Below, in pieces: positions 28,885 through 37,187 of a stretch of 64,000 bases of DNA; position 1 is the stretch's first letter; every line of letters starts with the position of its first letter. The notes under the pieces were generated by a model, which was given only the letters and a program-made list of their open reading frames with translations, was not told where the DNA came from and searched no databases. The stretch is from Phormidesmis priestleyi BC1401. Lineage in GTDB: Bacteria; Cyanobacteriota; Cyanobacteriia; Leptolyngbyales; Leptolyngbyaceae. The position numbers and the translations under genes are program-made. The stretch spans positions 37,477 through 101,476 of the forward strand of contig NZ_LXYR01000017.1 of NCBI RefSeq assembly GCF_001650195.1, read 5' to 3'.

Positions 28885-30276
28885 TTACCTAATTCTAGTG
28901 CGGTTGTCATCTTCAAAACTTAGAGTTGTGTACTCTGCTTCCGAGCATACTGTTATGTCAAGCTGTGAGGCTCGTTCTTCAAACACTTGATGGATGCTCT
29001 CTAATGCTGAGGAGATCAATTCTTGACCTGTTTCAATTGGATAAACCAGGATGAGATCGATATCGTTGTAAAGTTCTCGTCTCAAATATGAGCCAAATAT
29101 ATACACTTGAAAACGTGGAGGGACTGAGGCTTTATTAAGCAGAGATTTTGAAAAACTAATACGACTGGATCTTTCAGCTTGTAAGAGATAGTTCAAGAAC
29201 TCATCGCCATCTTTACGGATGGCACCCATGAACTTACTAATTGTGAATAAACCAATCTTATGAGCGATGCAGAGAGCTTTGGCTTCTCGCGTGTAAGCTC
29301 CACTGGGGTTGGAGCAGATGATGACATCAACTGCTGGATCAATCCCCATGATCTGGTCAAATGTATATTCAGTGAAGAAATAAGTGTTTGTCGCAAAGAC
29401 TCGAAGATTGCGTCCATCCTTCAACTCAACGTCGAACATAGCTATATTGAGCTTTTCCATTCGAGTAATAAAAGAATGGGTTGCCAAAAAATCTTCAATA
29501 TATTTTGAGATAGTCGCCGTTCTGAATTCAATTTCCTCTTGGTAGTTAATCTCTCTGTTTTCTACAGGCAGACCAAGCCTCTGCTTGATGAAGTCATCAA
29601 ATTCTCTTGGAAATAGCTTATAGTCATTGACCTTTTTCTCCAGCAGGCAGTTATCTCGAAAAGAATCAGCATGAAGCTTATAACCCATCATTTGTCTATA
29701 AACTTCCCACGGATAAGGAAAGTTCCTTTTGTTAGCCTCAATTAGTCCAACAATTCTTTGGTTATTTGGAAGAATTGTGTCAAGGCATCGTCGTCGCCAG
29801 ATAGTTATTGCATCGCCAGAACCACCCTGTAATACCTTCTTCGAGAAAGGACCGTACTCTTCAAAAATAAATCTGTTCTCGGTCAAAAGCTCATTAACTT
29901 GCTCAAGCAGTTCTCTTTCATTATGAATTTGAGGAAAAGCAAAGAGTGAATTTATTTTCGTCTCATGAGCCGTCTCCCACGCCTGCATTCGCTCAACGGA
30001 AAATTTATTCTCTAGCTCATCAACAACCTTATGGCATTCCAGGCAAAGCATTATCAAATTGTCTATGCCATCCTTATCAATGTAATCGGCTAATTCATGC
30101 TCACTTCGAGGTCCGCTCTTACCATGACCAATAATGTGAGCTACGTTTGCAAGACTGACTACATCATCCTCAACCTCCGCAAAGAGATACTTATTGCAAC
30201 TCGGATTTTGACAGAAGCCACCACACTGTGCCCAGAGCTTACGAGCAATATTTGTTGCGATGCTTTTGCGGCTCAT
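28885..30276 (-). CDS. HNH nuclease / nucleotidyltransferase multidomain protein, putative defence effector
   Basis: A 463-aa protein of three parts. Residues ~1-100: zinc-bound HNH nuclease with C22, C27, H47 (VAHIIG), N73 and C78/C81/H82 (DNLIMLCLECHK). Residues ~270-365: a domain ending VDVIICSNPSGAYTREAK and IGLFTISKF, faintly like the Mrr restriction fold. Residues ~385-463: DNA polymerase beta-type nucleotidyltransferase with G395-S396, D405/D407 in LYNDIDLILVY and D440. The combination suggests an antiviral or toxin function, not proven. A PemK/MazF toxin gene ends 19 bp upstream and an attC-like site follows the stop. Confidence 0.75.
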   Translation of the reverse strand: MSRKSIATNIARKLWAQCGGFCQNPSCNKYLFAEVEDDVVSLANVAHIIGHGKSGPRSEHELADYIDKDGIDNLIMLCLECHKVVDELENKFSVERMQAWETAHETKINSLFAFPQIHNERELLEQVNELLTENRFIFEEYGPFSKKVLQGGSGDAITIWRRRCLDTILPNNQRIVGLIEANKRNFPYPWEVYRQMMGYKLHADSFRDNCLLEKKVNDYKLFPREFDDFIKQRLGLPVENREINYQEEIEFRTATISKYIEDFLATHSFITRMEKLNIAMFDVELKDGRNLRVFATNTYFFTEYTFDQIMGIDPAVDVIICSNPSGAYTREAKALCIAHKIGLFTISKFMGAIRKDGDEFLNYLLQAERSSRISFSKSLLNKASVPPRFQVYIFGSYLRRELYNDIDLILVYPIETGQELISSALESIHQVFEERASQLDITVCSEAEYTTLSFEDDNRTRIR

Positions 30277-30295
30277 GTTGGCAATATAGCTCAGA

Positions 30296-30625
30296 TTACA
30301 ATCCTAACCAGCCTTGCAAAGACTGCTCAAGTTGTTGGGCATCAATATCAATTAACTGACCAAGTACTTTTATTACCAGACTTTCATGCACTGTGTAAAT
30401 GCCTCTTTTAACCGCAGTAGATACATTCAAGCCTACTCCTGCCCATTCAGATAGAATAAATTCTCCCTTCAGCAATGAACTTGTCTTGCTTGTTAAGGGA
30501 GTAATCATAATGTCTTGAGATGGGTGCGATGTACTCACAATAACAGCAGGTCTTACTTTTGAACTCGACAGATCTGAGAAGGGATAGCGTACCAAGATAA
30601 CATCATGCTTGGAGTAGCTCGGCAT
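30296..30625 (-). CDS. PemK/MazF-family endoribonuclease toxin
   Basis: A 109-aa toxin: KHDVILVRYPFSDL and KVRPAVIVSTSHP are the hallmark beta-strands with the catalytic Arg, followed by MITPLTSKT. Cleaves RNA when free of antitoxin. I chose the ATG at 30625, which overlaps the antitoxin 3' end by 23 bp; longer frames upstream run inside the antitoxin. Ends 19 bp before the HNH gene, so the three genes are probably one transcript. Confidence 0.85.
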   Translation of the reverse strand: MPSYSKHDVILVRYPFSDLSSSKVRPAVIVSTSHPSQDIMITPLTSKTSSLLKGEFILSEWAGVGLNVSTAVKRGIYTVHESLVIKVLGQLIDIDAQQLEQSLQGWLGL

Positions 30626-30812
30626 ATACATCATCCTCGGTGTTATCCCAGGCTGCATCAAGCGATACCTGGCTAGCTCGCGACCAAAACTCATCTTCGT
30701 CGTCAGGTAGGAGTGTTACCAACACCCTCACTCCTTCTGACAGTTCTGCTGATTCCAACAGCTCAATTTTGCCCTGTCGAACTGTAGCCCAAAGCGTTCT
30801 TAACATATCCAC
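30603..30812 (-). CDS. antitoxin of the PemK/MazF module
   Basis: A 69-aa acidic protein starting MDMLRTLWATVRQGKIELLE, typical of the short cyanobacterial antitoxins paired with PemK-type toxins; the C-terminal DNTEDDVYAELL is the likely toxin-binding tail. Overlaps the toxin start, giving translational coupling. Upstream of its start is an intergenic region with 40-bp repeats. Confidence 0.75.
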   Translation of the reverse strand: MDMLRTLWATVRQGKIELLESAELSEGVRVLVTLLPDDEDEFWSRASQVSLDAAWDNTEDDVYAELLQA

Positions 30813-30970
30813 GGTATGAAACTACGCTTCTAATTTTACAGCGTAATTTTGGTTTGTGCGATCGCTTCACTGACACTCTTAAATCAACGCTGTCTTACAC
30901 AGCTCAACCTCTGACATCAAACGACAGTTTTGGTATACAGCCCTCACAATGTGAAGCAGCCCAACTTCTT

Positions 30971-31117
30971 TTTAGAGAGAAACTTTCCGCATATCCATCC
31001 CAAAACGGGTGGATCGGCAGAACCCTTCCGTCTATCACGCTCAATCGGATGGATCGACGGAAACTTTCTGTATATTACACCGACCCAGATGGATCGGCAG
31101 AACCTTTTCACCTATCT
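30971..31117 (+). repeat. 40-bp tandem repeat, four copies
   Basis: Units start at 30971, 31011, 31051 and 31091, exactly 40 bp apart. About 27 bp of each unit is conserved (GGATCGGCAGAACCTTTC, then CGTCTATC or TGTATATT), the rest varies. The conserved half is an imperfect palindrome. Related units spaced 41-42 bp lie at 47598-47708. No cas genes; not a CRISPR array. Confidence 0.7.
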
Positions 31118-31334
31118 CCAGCGACTTACGGGGACTTCTTAAGCATTAGCAAGCACAGGGCTATTGTTGAATGCGCGATCGCACTTCCCCAACTCAAAAA
31201 TTCAGCCTTCCAAAAAGCAATAAACTCCTGTAGAATACTTCGCAGTGATGGAGTTATGCCCCGGAAATCTGATCGCCAAATCAGACTCCGAGGACTTCCA
31301 TCCCTAGTTAGCGTTAGTAACTCAGGAGGCGTTC

Positions 31335-31454
31335 ATGATTGTACACCGTCAGCTTTGCTATGGGATCTTGGAAGGCTGGAATCAAGATCCTGCATACGTT
31401 TTTTACCCACACGAAATATCTGAGACATCAGTGTTTTTGTCCTCTTTGAATTAA
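31335..31454 (+). CDS. 39-aa putative leader peptide
   Basis: ATG at 31335 with CAGGAGG 6 nt upstream; 39 codons, stop TAA at 31452-31454. The peptide contains LCYGILEGWNQDPA and ends FLSSLN. The frame is also open in copy 2 (44295-44414), where most differences are substitutions, although its start is ACG there. The stop falls in the loop of the hairpin 31434-31469. A translating ribosome would cover the 5' arm and free the ribosome site of the next gene. The role as leader peptide is inference. Confidence 0.5.
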   Translation: MIVHRQLCYGILEGWNQDPAYVFYPHEISETSVFLSSLN

Positions 31455-31469
31455 TCGAGAGGACAAAAA
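31434..31469 (+). promoter_or_regulatory. perfect 12-bp hairpin sequestering a ribosome-binding site
   Basis: 5' arm TTTTTGTCCTCT (31434-31445), 12-nt loop, 3' arm AGAGGACAAAAA (31458-31469). The 3' arm contains AGAGGA, 8 nt before the ATG of the 123-aa gene, so the folded form hides that Shine-Dalgarno sequence. The stem could also act as a terminator in the reverse direction. The same arms are unchanged in copy 2 (44394-44429). Confidence 0.65.
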
Positions 31470-31471
31470 CT

Positions 31472-31843
31472 ATGGGAGTTAGGACGATCGTACCTAGCTC
31501 GATTTCGTTTACCGTTGAGTTGCGTTGCTCAACGGAACGGCGTTATCGAGTTAGCGTTACATTGGATTTACAAGAGCGTTATATCTTTATGTCTTCTGGC
31601 ATTATCCCAAACATTAGTGATGCGATTGAAGACTTTGTTTCACAACTAAGTGAGATAGCGTCTAATCAACTAGCATTCCTTAAATGGGATGGCACGAGTG
31701 ATTTAACGACTGAATATCAGATCGTTCGAGTGTTGCCGGGATATCAAATTGAGCGTTCTTTAGCGAAGTTCAATATCGTGATCGGCAATGGTTCACTGAT
31801 TCACCTGGAGGAACTGCACGACAAAATAATCATTCAACTCTAG
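31472..31843 (+). CDS. unknown 123-aa protein, paralogue of the gene at 44432
   Basis: A beta-rich small protein (GVRTIVPSSISFTVELR, then YRVSVTLDLQERYIF and ASNQLAFLKWDGTSDLT). I do not recognise it. It has a diverged paralogue at 44432 with mainly conservative changes, which argues that it is or was translated. Its Shine-Dalgarno sequence AGAGGA lies in the 3' arm of the hairpin before it, and a 39-codon ORF precedes it. No neighbour hints at function. Confidence 0.65.
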   Translation: MGVRTIVPSSISFTVELRCSTERRYRVSVTLDLQERYIFMSSGIIPNISDAIEDFVSQLSEIASNQLAFLKWDGTSDLTTEYQIVRVLPGYQIERSLAKFNIVIGNGSLIHLEELHDKIIIQL

Positions 31844-32053
31844 GACGTTAGGGAGTCGGTGATTAACTGGGTGAAGTTCTTTACCTGGCTGGTTTACGCG
31901 GCTCCCTAACATCAACTAAGAAGGTCGATCGCTACTTAGAAATTAAATGTGCCCAGACTTTTTAGGCACGATCGAGCCTAAAGGGGATGACGATCGACAA
32001 ATAAAAACCATAGAATAGCAGAACACACGTTCTACTCAAGGAAGGAGTTCGTC

Positions 32054-32602
32054 ATGCAAACCATCTCCGAAACTGCCCAACTGCTCACCGCCCTCGCTCA
32101 ACAAAATCAACTTTTAAGTCAAATTCTCGACCAACTCAAGCAGCCCAAACTTGGACTCGTCGAAACCCCCAGCACTTTGTGGATTTACGCCAACCGCTCT
32201 AATAATTGCCCGTGGTACACCATTCGAGACGGAGAAGTGTCACCCGTTCAGCAGTCTGCGCTCACAGGCTATCTCGAAGAACTCAAATTTGAGAAAGTCG
32301 AGCGGCGTGGTAAAGAAGTGATCAAACTTCAGGCATTTATCAAGGGCGATCGTCCCTATTGCGTCGAGTCGGGCTATGATTCTCACTTCTCAAAAGGGCT
32401 GCTGTCATCGGTCGCGATGTTGACCCCGCAGCAGCTTCGGATGCCGATCACGATCGCGCCTCAACCCGGCAGTGACGAAAGCGTCCTGTTTTGTCGGATG
32501 TTTGTCGGATCAGAATTGGTGAGAAGCAGCTACGACGAGCAAACCGACTGGAGAGCGATTAGTCAATCTGCGTTAGGCAACGTCAAGGCAGCAAAAAGCT
32601 GA
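32054..32602 (+). CDS. conserved cyanobacterial protein of unknown function
   Basis: A 182-aa protein. An N-terminal helix (QLLTALAQQNQLLSQILDQL) is followed by a compact domain (STLWIYANRSNNCPWYTI, ELKFEKVERRGKEVIKLQ, KGDRPYCVESGYDSHFSKG). I know similar sequences only from cyanobacteria. AAGGAAGGAG precedes the ATG. It stands alone before nanE (79-bp gap). Confidence 0.7.
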   Translation: MQTISETAQLLTALAQQNQLLSQILDQLKQPKLGLVETPSTLWIYANRSNNCPWYTIRDGEVSPVQQSALTGYLEELKFEKVERRGKEVIKLQAFIKGDRPYCVESGYDSHFSKGLLSSVAMLTPQQLRMPITIAPQPGSDESVLFCRMFVGSELVRSSYDEQTDWRAISQSALGNVKAAKS

Positions 32603-32681
32603 TCAGCTTCTCTCAATCAGGATTCGGAGCCAGAGATTCTCTAGCCTGGTATCATGCCTGTGCGGAGAATAGAGTTTTAGC

Positions 32682-33368
32682 ATGACTGATTTTGCTCAAG
32701 TAATTCGGAGTTTGCGAGGGCTAGTGGTCTCGTGTCAGGCTCCGGTAGACTCACCATTGCACGAGCCAGCCGTGATCGCAGCAATGGCACAAGCCGCCGT
32801 CAATCAAGGAGCCGCCGGAGTCAGAATCGATACGCCACCCCATGTAGCCGCCGCCCGATCGCGCCTCGATAAGCCAATCATTGGGCTATGGAAGCAGCAG
32901 ATTCCAGGGTTTGACGTTTATATTACGCCGCAGTTTCACCACGCGACGAAGATTGCTCAAGCGGGGGCTGATGTTATCGCGATCGATGCCACGCTGCGTA
33001 ATCGTCCTGATAAATTAACCGTTGCTGATCTGATTGCACAAATTCACACCGATTTAAACAAGCCTGTGATGGCAGATGTCGATTCGTTGGAGGCAGCGAT
33101 CGCGGCAGTTGAAGCAGGAGCCGATTGTGTCGGAACAACGCTCTACGGCTATACGGCTGATACTCAACACCTTTCGCCACCAGGGTTTGACCTGCTGACT
33201 CAAATGGTGACAACCCTAACCGTTCCGGTGATTTGTGAAGGGGGAATCGCGTCTCCAGACATGGCGCGTCGAGCGATCGAGTTGGGTGCAAGCACCGTCG
33301 TCGTCGGCACCGCAATTACGGGCATTGATTTGCAGGTAATCGCTTATCAATCTGCGATCGGTGCTTAA
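32682..33368 (+). CDS. nanE: putative N-acetylmannosamine-6-phosphate 2-epimerase
   Basis: A 228-aa TIM-barrel enzyme interconverting ManNAc-6-P and GlcNAc-6-P. Family segments: GLVVSCQAPVDSPLHEP, GAAGVRIDTPPHV, VIAIDATLRNRPD, DCVGTTLYGYT and VICEGGIASPDMARRAIELG. No other sialic acid genes are nearby, so in this organism it may work in amino-sugar recycling. Confidence 0.92.
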   Translation: MTDFAQVIRSLRGLVVSCQAPVDSPLHEPAVIAAMAQAAVNQGAAGVRIDTPPHVAAARSRLDKPIIGLWKQQIPGFDVYITPQFHHATKIAQAGADVIAIDATLRNRPDKLTVADLIAQIHTDLNKPVMADVDSLEAAIAAVEAGADCVGTTLYGYTADTQHLSPPGFDLLTQMVTTLTVPVICEGGIASPDMARRAIELGASTVVVGTAITGIDLQVIAYQSAIGA

Positions 33369-33397
33369 GCTTAACTTTATCCATGCAGATTAAAGTT

Positions 33398-33565
33398 GGC
33401 GTTGCTGAATTAATGTATGAATTTCCAGATTGACCCTCACCCTAGCCCTCTCCCAAAAGGAGAGGGGGCAAGATCTTTAGCTCCCTTTTCCTTGGGGAGA
33501 AGGGTTAGCGAGGGCTTTGCCCCACTTCGTGAGGAGGGCAATTTATACTTGCATTCAGCAACGCC
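33398..33565. repeat. MITE-like dispersed repeat, copy 2 (TIR GGCGTTGCTGAAT)
   Basis: About 168 bp with inverted ends GGCGTTGCTGAAT / ATTCAGCAACGCC and the shared CCCTCACCCTAGCCC / CTTGGGGAGAAGGG core. It lies between nanE and the ABC exporter gene. Related ends (GCTGCTGAATT) bound the copy at 39594. Confidence 0.75.
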
Positions 33566-33620
33566 TAAAGTCCAGCTAAGTAGGCATCAACGCGCCCAAG
33601 CAAAACGCTATCGTTAAAGG

Positions 33621-35453
33621 ATGAATCAGACATCACCGATCAAACGCTCTTTGCGAGGCATTTCTCAGTCTCTCTCGATTTTTCAATATTGCGGACGGGC
33701 GATCGCCCTAGTGTGGAGCACCGATCGTCGTCTCACCCTATTTCTGGCACTTTTGACGCTGATTGCAGGGTTATTACCTGCGGTTGTTGCCTATGCGGGG
33801 AAACTGATTGTCGATGGCGTGGTCATCGCCTCTCGATCGAAGCTACCGTCTGACCAATGGACTGCTCTAAATTATTTAGCATTAGAAGCCTTCGTTGTCG
33901 CAATCTTGGCAGGCAGCAAACAAGGATTAGCGCTGTGTCAATCGCTGTTGCGGGTGCTGTTGGGGCAAAAAGTCAACGTCCTGATTTTAGAAAAAGCATT
34001 AACGCTCGACCTGACTCACTTCGAGGATTCTGAGTTTTATGACAAGATGACGCGGGCGAGACGAGAAGCGTCGAGCCGTCCGCTTAGTCTCGTGGGGCGC
34101 ACCTTTGGACTCGTGCAAGACACCCTCACCCTGATCACCTATGGCGGCTTGCTGATTCATTTTTCAGTGTGGGCGGTGATTGTGTTGATGGTGGCGGCGG
34201 TTCCGGCGTTTGTGGCGGAGACGCGCTTTGCAGGCGAGGCATTTCGGCTCTTTCGCTGGCGCACGCCTGAAAGTCGAGAACAAAATTATCTAGAGTTTTT
34301 GATCGCCAATGAAGCCCCCGCGATGGAGGTCAAGCTTTATCAGTTAGGACAGACGTTGCTCGATCGCTACACCACGATTTTTAATCGGCTCTACGGCGAA
34401 GATCGTAACCTCACTATTCGTCGCGGCACTTGGAGCTATTTGCTCAGTCTAGTCAGCACTGCCGCGTTTTATCTCGCCTATATCTGGATCGTAGTCGAAA
34501 CCATTGTCGGTGCCATTACTCTAGGTGAGTTGACGATGTATCTCGTTGTGTTTCGTCAGGGACAAAATGCGTTTGCGTCAATTCTCAGTTCGATCGGCGG
34601 CATGTATGAAGACAGTCTCTATCTCTCTAATCTCTACGAGTTTCTAGAACAGGAGATTCCCCAGCCTAAAGGATATGCCGATCGCGGCACGATTCCGGGT
34701 GATGGCTTGCGCTTTGAGGAAGTCTCCTTTCAATATCCCGGCAACGATAACCTCGCTCTAAATCATGTCTCATTTCATCTCAAACCTGGGGAGAAACTGG
34801 CGATCGTCGGCGAAAACGGGTCGGGCAAAACGACGCTGATCAAGCTGCTGACTCGACTCTATACGCCTAATTCTGGACGCATTTTACTCGACGGCTTAGA
34901 CCTGCAACTGTGGAATTTAGAGGTGTTGCAGCAGCGAATTGGAGTGATTTTTCAGAACTTTATGCAGTATCAGTTCAAAGTGGGTGAAAACGTGGGCGTT
35001 GGCGACGTGAACTATTTAGACGATCACGATCGCTGGTTTGAGGCGGCTGAAAAAGGCAACGCGCTGCCGTTTATTGAGCAGATGCCTGAAGGGTTTGAAA
35101 CTCGCTTAGGTCGCTGGTTTAAGAGCGGTCGAGAATTGTCGGGCGGGCAGTGGCAAAAAATCGCTCTTTCTCGCGCCTTTATGCGAACTAAAGCCGACAT
35201 TCTCGTCTTAGATGAGCCAACTTCTGCAATGGATGCCGAATCAGAAGTGCAAATCTTCGATCGCTTCCGTGAGATGACCTCTAATCAGATGGCGATTTTG
35301 ATTTCTCACCGCTTCTCCACCGTCCGCATGGCAGACCGAATTTTGGTGCTGTCAACAGGCACCGTGTTAGAGCAGGGAAGCCACGAAGATCTCGTCAAAG
35401 CTGAAGGACGATATGCCCATTTATTTGCCCTTCAAGCTGCCGGATATCAATAG
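33621..35453 (+). CDS. ABC transporter, fused permease and ATPase
   Basis: A 610-aa exporter half-molecule. Six membrane spans lie in residues ~35-330; the ATPase has Walker A GENGSGKT (397-404), signature LSGGQWQK and Walker B ILVLDEPT followed by the switch His in LISHRFST. It belongs to the broad MsbA/ABCB group; lipids, peptides or drugs are possible substrates, and context gives no clue. It closes 8 bp before the convergent gntK stop. Confidence 0.9.
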   Translation: MNQTSPIKRSLRGISQSLSIFQYCGRAIALVWSTDRRLTLFLALLTLIAGLLPAVVAYAGKLIVDGVVIASRSKLPSDQWTALNYLALEAFVVAILAGSKQGLALCQSLLRVLLGQKVNVLILEKALTLDLTHFEDSEFYDKMTRARREASSRPLSLVGRTFGLVQDTLTLITYGGLLIHFSVWAVIVLMVAAVPAFVAETRFAGEAFRLFRWRTPESREQNYLEFLIANEAPAMEVKLYQLGQTLLDRYTTIFNRLYGEDRNLTIRRGTWSYLLSLVSTAAFYLAYIWIVVETIVGAITLGELTMYLVVFRQGQNAFASILSSIGGMYEDSLYLSNLYEFLEQEIPQPKGYADRGTIPGDGLRFEEVSFQYPGNDNLALNHVSFHLKPGEKLAIVGENGSGKTTLIKLLTRLYTPNSGRILLDGLDLQLWNLEVLQQRIGVIFQNFMQYQFKVGENVGVGDVNYLDDHDRWFEAAEKGNALPFIEQMPEGFETRLGRWFKSGRELSGGQWQKIALSRAFMRTKADILVLDEPTSAMDAESEVQIFDRFREMTSNQMAILISHRFSTVRMADRILVLSTGTVLEQGSHEDLVKAEGRYAHLFALQAAGYQ

Positions 35454-35460
35454 ACTTAAA

Positions 35461-35946
35461 CTAGATCTTTAACGCCGATCGGATGGTCTGTACAATCATC
35501 TGCGGCGGCTGTTCGATGCCGACAATCAGCGCCTCTAGAGGTTCTTCTAAAGCATCAAATTGGCTTTCTAATAATTGTGCTGGCATGTAGTGATTGGTTC
35601 TCTCTTGCAATCGCTTTTGTATTAGCGAATACGATCCTTTGAAATAAACTAGCTTAATGCGATCGTGATCGATGAGAAGTAATTGACGATAGCTATTTTT
35701 TAATGCCGAACACGCTAGAATCACATTCCTATTTTCGTGCAGCCAGCGTTTGAGAGCGGTTTGCAAATTGTGTAGCCAAGGGATTCTATCTGCTTCAGTG
35801 AGCGGAATTCCGTGTCGCATTTTTTCAACATTTCTCAGTGAGTGAAAATCATCGGCATCTCTAAACTCCCAGTCTAGAGAGTCTGCCAGCAGTTTCCCTA
35901 CAGTAGTTTTGCCAGAGCCAGAAACGCCCATCACCAGAATGATCAT
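35461..35946 (-). CDS. gntK: gluconokinase
   Basis: A 161-aa P-loop kinase phosphorylating gluconate to 6-phosphogluconate. Walker A is GVSGSGKTT; FRDADDFHSLRNVEKMRHGIPLTE and the CSALKNSYRQLL segment are typical of GntK. Length is normal. Monocistronic, convergent with the ABC transporter. Confidence 0.93.
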   Translation of the reverse strand: MIILVMGVSGSGKTTVGKLLADSLDWEFRDADDFHSLRNVEKMRHGIPLTEADRIPWLHNLQTALKRWLHENRNVILACSALKNSYRQLLLIDHDRIKLVYFKGSYSLIQKRLQERTNHYMPAQLLESQFDALEEPLEALIVGIEQPPQMIVQTIRSALKI

Positions 35947-36228
35947 GTCTAAAAGATTAGAGTCGATTCGTCAGGAAATTGATTGAGTTCCTGACCATTG
36001 TAAGATGTTGATACGATCGTAGGAGGCAAATAATTGCCCTCGCTCACCGTGAGAATGCTCAGGCATAGAACAGCGTGATCATGCATTATTTTTCATCATC
36101 TCTTACACTAAGTAAGCTGTCGGTGACACAGCAGGCTTCTACTCGTCACGCACTAATTTTCAGTCTGACTTGATCGACTTCTGAGGCATTTTTTGAGCAA
36201 TATCCAAGATCCCATCATTGATTCCACT

Positions 36229-37185
36229 ATGTCGAAAAACGATGACATCACGATCGGGCAAGAAAGCTTTAACACGATTCCCGCGTCACCCGCTGGGTTT
36301 AAGTCCGGATTTGTGGGCATCATTGGTCGCCCCAACGTGGGCAAGTCTACGCTGATGAATGATTTGGTGGGGCAGAAGATCGCCATCACATCACCAGTGG
36401 CGCAAACGACGCGCAATCGCCTGAGAGGGATTTTGACGACACCAGAGGCGCAGATTATCTTCGTCGATACGCCTGGAATTCACAAACCCCATCATGAGTT
36501 GGGCAACGTTCTGGTCAAAAATGCTCAGATTGCGATTCACTCGGTCGATGTGCTGCTGTTTATGGTCGATTGCTCGGTCGAGTTGGGTGGAGGCGATCGC
36601 TACATTGCCGACTTGCTCAAAGACATCAAAACCCCTGTGATTTTGGGACTCAACAAAGCTGACCAGCAGTCTGAAGACGATTTATTTTTAGACAACAGCT
36701 ATCGCGCGATCGCCACCGAACACAACTGGATGGTTGCTAAATTTTCTGCCCTCACCGAAGACGGGTTAGAGTCTCTGCTGCAAAGTTTAATTCAAAATCT
36801 AGATCCAGGTCCTTACTACTACCCGCCCGATCTCGTAACCGATCAGCCCGAACGCTTCATCATGGGCGAGTTGATTCGAGAGCAAATTTTGCTGCTGACT
36901 CGTGAAGAAGTGCCCCATTCAGTCGCGATCGGCATTGAGCGAGTCCAGGAAGAAGACACGATTACTCGCGTGTGGGCGACGGTGTTTGTCGAGCGTCCGT
37001 CTCAAAAGGGGATCATCATCGGCAAAGGCGGCACGATGCTGAGAGAAATTGGCACGGCAGCGCGTCAGCAGATGCAAAAACTGATCGATGGCAAGGTTTA
37101 TCTAGAATTGTTTGTGAAGGTTCAACCCAAGTGGCGACAGTCTCGCACTCGTCTCGCTGAGTTGGGCTATCGAGTCGAAGAGTAG
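36229..37185 (+). CDS. era: GTPase Era
   Basis: A 318-aa ribosome-assembly GTPase. G1 is GRPNVGKST, G3 DTPGIHKPHHE, G4 NKAD; the C-terminal KH domain carries GTMLREIGTAARQQM and ends KVQPKWRQSRTRLAELGY. The ATG at 36229 gives a leader of about 24 residues before the G domain, like other cyanobacterial Era. An in-frame TTG at 36193 has a GAGG 6 nt upstream and cannot be ruled out. Confidence 0.95.
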   Translation: MSKNDDITIGQESFNTIPASPAGFKSGFVGIIGRPNVGKSTLMNDLVGQKIAITSPVAQTTRNRLRGILTTPEAQIIFVDTPGIHKPHHELGNVLVKNAQIAIHSVDVLLFMVDCSVELGGGDRYIADLLKDIKTPVILGLNKADQQSEDDLFLDNSYRAIATEHNWMVAKFSALTEDGLESLLQSLIQNLDPGPYYYPPDLVTDQPERFIMGELIREQILLLTREEVPHSVAIGIERVQEEDTITRVWATVFVERPSQKGIIIGKGGTMLREIGTAARQQMQKLIDGKVYLELFVKVQPKWRQSRTRLAELGYRVEE

Positions 37186-37187
37186 TG

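Larger units (their letters stand above)
31208..31915 (+). repeat. duplicated leader/hairpin/gene element, copy 1 (intact)
   Basis: Homologous to 44169-45052. Order: a leader with hairpin TCTGAT / ATCAGA near 31269-31286 and AGTTA / TAACT before the leader ORF ribosome site; a 39-codon ORF; a perfect hairpin; a 123-aa gene; and an end inverted repeat GTTAGGGAG ... CTCCCTAAC (about 31849-31910). Confidence 0.75.

Noticed and set aside
30971..31117. CRISPR array
   Set aside because: The 40-bp period leaves only ~13 bp between conserved parts, repeats are imperfect, and no cas genes are present.
30854..31423. 189-codon open frame
   Set aside because: It crosses the 40-bp repeats and the leader of the duplicated element and keeps no similarity to copy 2 in this frame; no coding character.
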